From the NCBI GenBank assembly GCA_937991555.1, contig CALKHU010000154.1, positions 1 through 22,566 on the forward strand: 22,566 bases of DNA. The letters are read 5' to 3'. Below the pieces are notes generated by a model that was not told where the DNA came from, did no database searches, and saw only the letters and a program-made list of their open reading frames with translations. Position 1 is the stretch's first letter; the number at the start of each line of letters is the position of its first letter. Both the position numbers and the translations under genes were made by a program. The DNA comes from an uncultured Caulobacter sp. (GTDB lineage: Bacteria > Pseudomonadota > Alphaproteobacteria > Caulobacterales > Caulobacteraceae). Shown here one piece after another: positions 13,680 through 20,119 of the stretch.

Positions 13680-15521
13680 ATGCAAAGCCGTCGTGAGTTC
13701 CTGTTCGCAGCATCCGCCGCCGCCGCGCTCGCCGCCGCCGCCTCGCCCAAGGATGTCTTCGCCGCCACCGCCGCGGCCAGCGATCCGGCCGAGAAGGCCA
13801 GGCAGACGGCGCTGTTCGACCTGCTGGTCGACCGTCAACTCCGGCGCACCCCCGAGGTGGCGACCAGCCTCGGCGTCGACAAGGGCGACAGAGCGTGGAC
13901 CAAGTCGGCGCTGTCCGATCTGTCGCTGACCGCCCAGAAGGAGAATGCGGCGCTCAACGCCCAGGCCCTGTCAGAGCTGCGCAAGATCGACCGCAGCAAG
14001 CTCGCCGGCCTTGACGCCGTGAACCACGACACCGTCGAGTTCGTGCTCACGGTCGGCGACGGCTTCAACAACAGGTTCGACTATATCGGGGCCTATCCAG
14101 GCGCTCCGTACGTGATCTCGCAGTTGACCGGCTCCTACCAGCAGGTCCCGGATTTCCTCGACACCCAGCATGTCATCGAGAACAAGGCCGACTGCGACGC
14201 CTACATGGCCCGTCTCGAGGCGTTCGGCCGGATGCTCGACCAGGAGGTCGAGGTGGCCCGGCACGATGCGGCCCTGGGCGTGATCCCGGCCGACTTCACC
14301 ATCGACAAGGCCCTGACGCAGTTCAAGGCGATGCTCGGCGTCGCTCCGGAAGCCTCGCCCCTCGTGACGTCCGTCGCCCGCCGCGCGATGGAGAAGGGCG
14401 TCGAGGGCGACTACGCCGGCGAGGCCGCCAAGCTTTACGCTGAGAAGGTCCGCCCTGCGCTCGAACGCCAGGCCGCGTTGCTGACCGACTGGCGCGCCCG
14501 AGCCGTCCATGACGCCGGCGTCTGGCGTCTGCCGAAGGGCGAGGAGTACTACCGCGCCTCGCTGGAGAGCTACACGACCTCGAGGATCAGTCCCGAGGAC
14601 GTACACCGCATCGGCCTTGAAATGGTCGCCAGCCTGGGCGCCCAGGCCGACAAGCTGATGCGGAAGGCCGGCTATACCTCCGGCACCGTCGGCGAGCGCT
14701 TCCGGCAGATGTATGCTGACCCCCGGCAGCACTATCCGAACACGGACGAAGGCAAGGAGCAGCTGATCGCCGACCTGAACAAGAAGGTCGCCGCGATCAT
14801 GCCCAAGCTGCCGAAATACTTCGGTCAGCTGCCCAAGGCGCCGCTGGAGATCCGGCGTGTGCCCAAGGCGATCGAGGCCGGCGCCCCCGGCGGCTACTAC
14901 AACTCGCCGACGCTCGATGGGTCGCGTCCGGGCATCTACTGGATCAACCTTCGGGACAGCGCCGAGCAGCCGCGCTTCACCCTGCCGACCCTGACCTATC
15001 ATGAGGCCATTCCGGGCCACCATCTGCAGCTGGCCCTCAACAATGAGGCCGGCGAGCTGCCGCTGATCCGCAAGATGATCGGCTTCTCGGGCTACAGCGA
15101 GGGCTGGGCCCTCTACGCCGAGGAGCTGGCCGTCGAGATGGGCATGTACGAGGACGACGTGGAAGGCCACATCGGCATGATCCACGACGCCATGTTCCGC
15201 GCCGTCCGTCTCGTCGTCGACAGCGGGATGCACGACAAGAAGTGGAGCCGCGAACAGGCGGTGAAGTACTACGTCGACACCATCGGCGACCAGGAGGCGT
15301 CAGCCATCACCGAGATCGAGCGGTACGTCGTGTGGCCCGGTCAGGCCTGCAGCTACATGGTCGGCAAGATCGACTGGATGCGCCTGCGGGCCAAGGCCCG
15401 GAAGGCGCTGGGCCGCAAGTTCGACCTCCGCAGGTTCCACGACACGGGCCTGCTGTCGGGCGGCGTCCCGCTGACCGTGCTCGAGAAGGTCATCGACGGC
15501 TATATCGCCTCGGCGAAATAG
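13680..15521 (+). CDS. DUF885 family protein, probable exported metallopeptidase
   Basis: The 613-residue product starts with a twin-arginine signal (QSRREFLFAASAAAALAAAA, residues 2-21), so it is probably exported folded by the Tat system. The body has the features of the DUF885 family: the double motif HEAIPGHH at 441-448 in the context LTYHEAIPGHHLQLAL, then YSEGWALYAEEL with Glu474. These form a zinc site like that of gluzincin peptidases. Substrate is unknown; peptide hydrolysis in the periplasm is likely. ATG 13680 is chosen because GGGGAAGGA lies seven bases before it and the twin-arginine signal begins there; ATG 13656 would add eight residues ahead of the signal. It is transcribed alone between two strong terminators. 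Confidence 0.9.
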   Translation: MQSRREFLFAASAAAALAAAASPKDVFAATAAASDPAEKARQTALFDLLVDRQLRRTPEVATSLGVDKGDRAWTKSALSDLSLTAQKENAALNAQALSELRKIDRSKLAGLDAVNHDTVEFVLTVGDGFNNRFDYIGAYPGAPYVISQLTGSYQQVPDFLDTQHVIENKADCDAYMARLEAFGRMLDQEVEVARHDAALGVIPADFTIDKALTQFKAMLGVAPEASPLVTSVARRAMEKGVEGDYAGEAAKLYAEKVRPALERQAALLTDWRARAVHDAGVWRLPKGEEYYRASLESYTTSRISPEDVHRIGLEMVASLGAQADKLMRKAGYTSGTVGERFRQMYADPRQHYPNTDEGKEQLIADLNKKVAAIMPKLPKYFGQLPKAPLEIRRVPKAIEAGAPGGYYNSPTLDGSRPGIYWINLRDSAEQPRFTLPTLTYHEAIPGHHLQLALNNEAGELPLIRKMIGFSGYSEGWALYAEELAVEMGMYEDDVEGHIGMIHDAMFRAVRLVVDSGMHDKKWSREQAVKYYVDTIGDQEASAITEIERYVVWPGQACSYMVGKIDWMRLRAKARKALGRKFDLRRFHDTGLLSGGVPLTVLEKVIDGYIASAK

Positions 15522-15541
15522 CCGTCCGGCCGTGTCGACGC

Positions 15542-15573
15542 AGAGGGGCGGCGGCCTCGGGCGCCGCCCCTTT
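15542..15573. terminator. Bidirectional terminator between convergent genes
   Basis: AGGGGCGGCG (15544-15553) pairs with CGCCGCCCCT (15562-15571) around an 8-base loop, with T residues behind it (15571-15573). It lies 22 bases after the DUF885 stop and 8 bases beyond the stop of the leftward membrane-protease gene, and probably serves both. Confidence 0.82.
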
Positions 15574-15581
15574 GTGTTGCG

Positions 15582-16316
15582 CTATTCCCAGAACCGGAAG
15601 GCGTCGTAGCCGGCGGTCAGTTGCCCCGCATCGACGCCGGCGAGCCCGGCCAGCACATAGGCCGGCACGAAGACGATCTGGGCCACGGCGGGCACGAACA
15701 GCAGGGCGGCGACGAGGGCGAAGATGGCGAAGGTCTCGATCGGCCTGATCGCCGCACGGATTCCCTCGGGCAGGAAAGGCCGAAGCACGCCCCAGCCGTC
15801 GAGGCCCGGGACCGGCAGAAGGTTGAGCACGAACGCCATCGCCTGGAACAGGATCAGCAGCGCCAGGGCGGGCCACAGCGGGCCTTCGCCGCCGAAGGCG
15901 CTGCCGACGGCCAGCGCGATGGCGAACAGGATCAGCATGGCAAGGGTGCCGAGCGGCCCGGCGAGCGAGGCCAGCGACCGGCCGACCCGGCTGCGCATCA
16001 GGTCCTCGCGCAGATAGACGGCGCCGCCGGGCAGGGCCAGCCCGCCCACCGCCAGGATGACGACAGGAAGCACGAGGCTGGTGAAGGGATCGGCGTACTT
16101 GAGCGGGTCCAGCGACAGGTAGCCGCGGGTGGCGACGGTGTGGTCTCCCGCCCGCCAGGCCACGAGTGCATGGCCGAACTCGTGGGCGACCAGGGACACC
16201 AGCCAGCCGAGCATCACGAAGAGGAACGTCACAAACGCCGGCGGGCTGTCGAGGATCACCAGGGCGGCCCCGGCGGTCAGCCAGGCCCAGAGCAGGATGA
16301 CGGCGTTGCGACTCAC
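15582..16316 (-). CDS. Site-2-protease-like membrane metalloprotease (M50 family)
   Basis: The 244-residue product is strongly hydrophobic with about six membrane segments. The zinc motif HEFGH is at 45-49 inside a membrane helix (LVAHEFGHALVAW), and the third ligand is in NLLPVPGLDG (165-174, Asp173). This is the layout of the minimal site-2 protease group that cleaves membrane-embedded substrates; no PDZ or CBS domain is present. The start is a GTG at 16316, with GGGGAA about ten bases upstream. It lies 69 bases behind the EAL gene on the same strand and may be its operon partner. A catalytic role is likely because all three ligands are present; the substrate is unknown. Confidence 0.88.
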   Translation of the reverse strand: MSRNAVILLWAWLTAGAALVILDSPPAFVTFLFVMLGWLVSLVAHEFGHALVAWRAGDHTVATRGYLSLDPLKYADPFTSLVLPVVILAVGGLALPGGAVYLREDLMRSRVGRSLASLAGPLGTLAMLILFAIALAVGSAFGGEGPLWPALALLILFQAMAFVLNLLPVPGLDGWGVLRPFLPEGIRAAIRPIETFAIFALVAALLFVPAVAQIVFVPAYVLAGLAGVDAGQLTAGYDAFRFWE

Positions 16317-16385
16317 GGACGTAGTTCCCCGGCGACTGGTCGATCCTCGCCTAACCCGATGCGGGGACCGATGTCGCGGGAAACC

Positions 16386-18095
16386 TTATCGCCACTGGTC
16401 GGTGGCGCCCGCCCGCCGCACCGCGGCGATCTTCGGCGGCTGGCGGACCGTGGCCGGTTCAGGACGGTCCGCCGGCCGGCCGTAGAGCCAGCCCTGTCCG
16501 AAGTCGACGCCGGCGGCGCGTACGGCCTCCTCGACCTCGACGGTCTCCACCATTTCCGCGACCGTGCGGACGTCGAGCTCGCGGCACATGTTGACGACAT
16601 GGGAGACCACGGCCGCATCCCGGCCTCCGGCGACCAGCTCGCGGACATAGCGGCCGTCGATCTTGACGATGTCCACGGCCAGCCGCTGCAGATAGGTGAG
16701 GGAGGCTGAACCCGCGCCGAAGTCGTCCAGGCACACCAGCGAGCCGAGATCGCGGAGCCGCTGGATATGCCGGTCGGCGAGGTCGAGGTCGTCGATCGCC
16801 GCGCTCTCGGTGATCTCGAACAGGATGCGACCCTGCAGGCGCTGCTCCTTGCGGAGGACGGATTCGACCCCCGCTATGAACGCCGGGCTCGTGATCGTCA
16901 GGCCGGACATGTTCACCGCCAGCCGTTCAGCGCCGGACCGGTCGGCCTTGAGACGACGGACAGTCTGGTCGAACACCGCGCGGTCGAGTTCCTCGATCAG
17001 ATCGAACTGCTCGGCCATGCGGACCAGCGCGTCCGGGCTGTGCGCGTTCTCGAAGCGCACCAGCACCTCATGATGGTGGAGCGCGCCGTTGGCCAGATCG
17101 ACAACCGGCTGGTAGGCGAGCGTGAACCGGCGCTGGCTGACCGCCGCGCCCAGTTCGCCCGCTCGCGCAAGGGTCCGTCGCACAGAGCGGTTCATGGCTT
17201 CAGACAGGGTCAGCGGCGCCGTGGCCTTCAGCCCTTCCGCCGCGAAGTCGTCTAGCGCCACGCTGAGCGCCCGGCTGAGACGCGTCGGGGAGACGCCGTC
17301 GAGCGGCACCGACTGGGCATGGACCGTCAAGTCCCCCGCGGCGCCTTCCCGCACGATGGCCCGGCTGAGCCGCCGCACCAGCGCCGATACGTCATCGCCC
17401 TGACGACGCAGGAGGGCGAAGCGGTCCGGGGCCACCCGCGCCGCCGTCGTGCCGCCTTCGGACTCCAGGCGCATCGCCCCCGCAGCGCGGCGCGCGAGCA
17501 CCGGATCGGCGTCGTCCAGACCGGCGATGTCGACCATGGCCAGCTCGAGTTCCGCGCCGGTCACCCTGGCCGCCTCGACGAGGTCGCGGGCAAGTCTTTC
17601 GAAGTCCTGTCGGGCGTGCAGGCCGTCGGCCGCGGCGGCGACCCGGGGCGGGGCGCAGGGGCTCAGGGCGCAGGAAATCCGTCCGTCGTTCTCGGGCAGG
17701 ACCCGGGCGCGCCAGTCCACCGCGCGGTCGCTGTCCCTGAGGCGGACCGGTGCGAATCCCCGTCTCACGCCGTCGTCGACGCAGACCAGCATGGCCTCGA
17801 GCAGCGGCTCGTCGTCCGGATGGACCAGCGCGCGCCACGACTTGCCGACGGGATCGCCCATCGATTGCCCGAGGACCGTCTGCGCGGCGCCGAGCATCAG
17901 CGTCACCGTGTCGGACCGGTCGATCTCGAGCAGCAGGTCCGCACTCGCAAAGGCAAGTCCAAGCAGCCGGCGGGCGTCGATCGACAAGGCGGAGTCTCCC
18001 TCGAAGAGCGCGACTTCTGACCCGGCCGCGCTTAAAGGGACGTTGCGCACTCCTGCGACGATCTGCCGCGACAAAGCGGGTAGCCGCCGTGGCAT
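16386..18095 (-). CDS. PAS - degenerate GGDEF - EAL domain protein
   Basis: EAL domains hydrolyse cyclic di-GMP. The 569-residue product has a PAS-like region (about 40-145), a GGDEF-like region (about 160-255) and an EAL domain (about 305-545). The GGDEF motif is replaced by APDRF (222-226), so no cyclase activity is expected. The EAL domain keeps the catalytic set: Glu343 in EVL, Asn395 in VNMSG, Glu427 in FEITES, Asp457-Asp458 in LDDFGAGSAS, Lys478 in VKIDG, Glu514 and Gln534. However, AEGVET is altered to AEMVET. No membrane segment or signal peptide is seen, so it is cytoplasmic. ATG 18095 lacks a good ribosome site; TTG 17987 (residue 37) has GAGGGAG eight bases upstream and may be the true start. 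Confidence 0.9.
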   Translation of the reverse strand: MPRRLPALSRQIVAGVRNVPLSAAGSEVALFEGDSALSIDARRLLGLAFASADLLLEIDRSDTVTLMLGAAQTVLGQSMGDPVGKSWRALVHPDDEPLLEAMLVCVDDGVRRGFAPVRLRDSDRAVDWRARVLPENDGRISCALSPCAPPRVAAAADGLHARQDFERLARDLVEAARVTGAELELAMVDIAGLDDADPVLARRAAGAMRLESEGGTTAARVAPDRFALLRRQGDDVSALVRRLSRAIVREGAAGDLTVHAQSVPLDGVSPTRLSRALSVALDDFAAEGLKATAPLTLSEAMNRSVRRTLARAGELGAAVSQRRFTLAYQPVVDLANGALHHHEVLVRFENAHSPDALVRMAEQFDLIEELDRAVFDQTVRRLKADRSGAERLAVNMSGLTITSPAFIAGVESVLRKEQRLQGRILFEITESAAIDDLDLADRHIQRLRDLGSLVCLDDFGAGSASLTYLQRLAVDIVKIDGRYVRELVAGGRDAAVVSHVVNMCRELDVRTVAEMVETVEVEEAVRAAGVDFGQGWLYGRPADRPEPATVRQPPKIAAVRRAGATDQWR

Positions 18096-18173
18096 GCGCT
18101 CGTGACGCGAGAAGTCTTGCGCGTTCGCAGGCTTCCGGTCTTGATGGCCGCAACAGCGTTAACGGGCGGGCGC

Positions 18174-18737
18174 ATGCGTTTCGATCTCTTCAAGATCTTC
18201 CTGGTGTCTGTGCTGGCGTTCGTGATCGCGTTCGCGGCCGCGCCTTGGTTCGCCTTCCGCGCCCTTCAGGCCGCGACGGCGGCCGAGGACATCCAGGCTA
18301 CGGCGGACCTCGTGGACTTTCCGGCGCTCCGCAAGAGCCTGTCGTCACAACTGGTCGCGCAGCCGCCGCCAAGCGCCGAGCCGCCATCGATCTGGCGCGA
18401 CCCGATCGGAGCCTTCAGGAAGGCGATCGAGCCGATCGCGCCGCCGCCGCCTCGAGTCGACCGCTACCTGACCCTGGCCGGTCTCTCCGCCCTGACGCGC
18501 GGCTACCGACCCGGCGAGGCGCCGGGCGTTTCCCGTGAGAAGATCACCTTCAACGGGCGCGTCGAGAAGGTGCTCAACGGGCCGCACCCGACCTACGCCT
18601 ACTTCGGCGTCGACCATGCCCGGATCGCCATGAAGCGTCCCGGGCATCCGGAAAAGGTGACGACCTTCACCTTCGAGCGCCGGGCGCTGTTCACCTGGAA
18701 ACTGACGCACGTGCAGTTGCCCCCGGACGAGCGATAG
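18174..18737 (+). CDS. DUF2939 family protein
   Basis: The 187-residue product has an N-terminal hydrophobic anchor or signal (MRFDLFKIFLVSVLAFVIAF, then AAAPWFAF). The DUF2939 pattern follows: an Ala-rich helix with ATAAEDIQATADLVDFPALRKSLSSQL, a Pro-rich stretch, and a beta-rich C-terminal half with RYLTLAGLSALTRG and a final TFTFERRALFTWKLTHVQLP. It is probably periplasmic and membrane-anchored; the function of the family is not known. ATG 18174 is chosen since it directly precedes the hydrophobic segment and follows GGGCGGG; ATG 18144 or the far upstream 18102 would add residues with no family character. It is divergent from the EAL gene. Confidence 0.82.
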   Translation: MRFDLFKIFLVSVLAFVIAFAAAPWFAFRALQAATAAEDIQATADLVDFPALRKSLSSQLVAQPPPSAEPPSIWRDPIGAFRKAIEPIAPPPPRVDRYLTLAGLSALTRGYRPGEAPGVSREKITFNGRVEKVLNGPHPTYAYFGVDHARIAMKRPGHPEKVTTFTFERRALFTWKLTHVQLPPDER

Positions 18738-18901
18738 AGGCGTTCCGGCTCGGCGGCCGGCGGCCGGCGGTCGTGGCCGCTGCCGCATCCTGCTGACACG
18801 TCCTGACGCAAGGCCGGGCTATGGTTGACCCAAGCGCCAAAGGTTCTTGCTTTGTTCTCAAGGCGCGGATACCGTTGGTCATCGAACCTGGGAGACCGGC
18901 C

Positions 18902-19309
18902 ATGGCGGCAGGGATCAGCTACATGACGCTCGGCGCGCGTGATTTCGAGGCGGCGCTGGCGTTCTACGACGAGGTCATGCCGGTGATCGGCTGGTCGCGC
19001 TTTGTCCGGCACGGAGAGTTCGCCGGGTACGGGCCGGGCGGGGGCGACGCCGGCCAGACCCTGTGGATCTGCCGGCCCTTCGACGGCGGCGAGGCGTCGT
19101 TCGGCAACGGGACGATGCTGGCGTTCGGAGCCGACACCCGCGCCGACGTCGACGCCTTCCATGCCGCCGCGATGGCGGCCGGCGCCGTCGACGAGGGCCC
19201 GCCGGGGCCGCGCCCGCAGTACACGGCGGACTGGTACGCGGCCTACCTGCGCGACCCCACCGGCAACAAGCTCGCCATCGTCTGCACCGCCGGGGAGGCG
19301 TCAGCATGA
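18902..19309 (+). CDS. VOC (glyoxalase/dioxygenase fold) protein, first of a pair
   Basis: A 135-residue single-domain protein with two beta-alpha-beta-beta-beta modules typical of the vicinal oxygen chelate fold: ISYMTLGARDFEAALAFYDEV at the start, GYGPGG and LWICRPFDGG in the middle, DVDAFHAAAMAAGA, then the end YAAYLRDPTGNKLAIVC. The usual metal ligands are not in place: Ser instead of His in the first strand and Ala instead of Glu in the last (NKLAIV where active glyoxalases have an IEL-like stretch). It is therefore probably not a glyoxalase I; antibiotic-binding or unknown roles fit equally. ATG 18902 has GGGAGA six bases upstream; ATG 18821 would add 27 residues lacking fold character. 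Its stop overlaps the next start by ATGA. Confidence 0.88.
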   Translation: MAAGISYMTLGARDFEAALAFYDEVMPVIGWSRFVRHGEFAGYGPGGGDAGQTLWICRPFDGGEASFGNGTMLAFGADTRADVDAFHAAAMAAGAVDEGPPGPRPQYTADWYAAYLRDPTGNKLAIVCTAGEASA

Positions 19310-19695
19310 AGCCCATGGTCAGCTACATCACGCTCGGGGCCGACGACATCGAACGGGCGACCGCCTTCTACGACGCGGTGTTTGGCGCCCTCGGCCACCG
19401 CCGGGTTTGGCGGCAGGGAACCTGGGCCGGCTACGGTCCTGAGGGCGACGACCACGGGGTCATCCTGGTCTGCTCGCCGTTTGACGAACAGCCGGCGCGG
19501 GCAGGCAATGGCGTGATGGTCGGCCTGCATGCCGAGAGTCCTGCCCAGGTCGACGCCTTCCACGCCGCAGCGCTGGCGCACGGCGGCTCCTGCGAGGGCG
19601 CCCCGGGGCCGCGGGAAGCCTACGGCGAAGGCTATTACCTCGCCTATGTCCGCGACCCGACCGGCAACAAGCTGTCCGCCTTCTACCGCCCCTGA
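19306..19695 (+). CDS. VOC fold protein, second of a pair
   Basis: A 129-residue paralogue of the preceding gene, aligning from start to end: VSYITLGADDIERATAFYDAV against ISYMTLGARDFEAALAFYDEV, GYGPEGDD, VDAFHAAALAHGG, CEGAPGPR and LAYVRDPTGNKLSAFYRP. It likewise lacks the usual His and Glu metal ligands. Its ATG overlaps the stop of the first gene by four bases (ATGA), and GGGGAGG lies about ten bases upstream, so the two are translated together and may form a heteromer. The pair most likely arose by tandem duplication with considerable divergence since. Confidence 0.88.
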   Translation: MKPMVSYITLGADDIERATAFYDAVFGALGHRRVWRQGTWAGYGPEGDDHGVILVCSPFDEQPARAGNGVMVGLHAESPAQVDAFHAAALAHGGSCEGAPGPREAYGEGYYLAYVRDPTGNKLSAFYRP

Positions 19696-20119
19696 ACCGG
19701 CGGCACGGCGGCAGGTTGGGATGCCGGACGCGTCGCCTGGGCCGTTTCCCCGCCGTGGCGCGCGGGCCCGCTCCGTTACGGATGGGCGAGGTGGGGCGCG
19801 GGCGTCCGCCGCCGGCTTTGCGCGAGGACGCCCGTTTCTGGGCGAGGCGCGCCATGCCCGGCGGGTCGGGCGCGGCCATCAGGGCGTGCGGACGGGCGTG
19901 GCGGTCCTGGCCTTCGAGGCAGCGGGCCGAGCCCGGAGGGCGGCCGGCATTCGGCGGCCGCTGGATGGAAGCGATGAGGCCGCAGGCCGTCACGCCGCCG
20001 CAGCGCGCGGGTCTGGCGGTCTTGTCCGCCGTCCGCACCCGTATGGCCGAAAGGCCGGGCTCCGCCCCCGCAGGCGCGGCTGTGAAGGGAGACGGGCGAT
20101 CCGGCGCTGGCCCGCGCCG
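19696..20119. other. Convergent intergenic gap, structured, no convincing gene
   Basis: These 424 bases lie between the second VOC gene and the end of alaS. Long open frames cross on both strands: a leftward one (19460-20038) overlaps the VOC gene and a rightward one runs into alaS. Both have Arg/Pro/Ala-rich composition typical of chance frames in GC-rich DNA, and neither has a domain. Short hairpins are visible: GGCGG/CCGCC near 20014-20029, GGCC-GAAA-GGCC at 20045-20056 and CGGCGC/GCGCCG at 20102-20119 at the alaS 3' end. None has a T-tract. A dispersed intergenic repeat or a small RNA is possible. Confidence 0.55.

Noticed and set aside
13971..15233. 420-codon leftward open frame within the DUF885 gene
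   Set aside because: It is antisense to a gene with clear family motifs; no promoter or ribosome site of its own.
18738..18785. GGCCGGC-rich repeats after the DUF2939 gene as a terminator
   Set aside because: The sequence can fold but has no T-tract; simple GC-rich repetition explains it.
18825..18857. TTGACC ... GCTTTGTTC as a housekeeping promoter for the VOC pair
   Set aside because: The -35-like part is good and the spacing is possible, but the -10-like part is weak for either the general or the Caulobacter consensus, so I do not list it as a feature.
19460..20038. 192-codon leftward open frame as a gene
   Set aside because: It overlaps the second VOC gene by over 200 bases, has Arg/Pro-rich composition and no recognisable domain; kept only as part of the intergenic observation.
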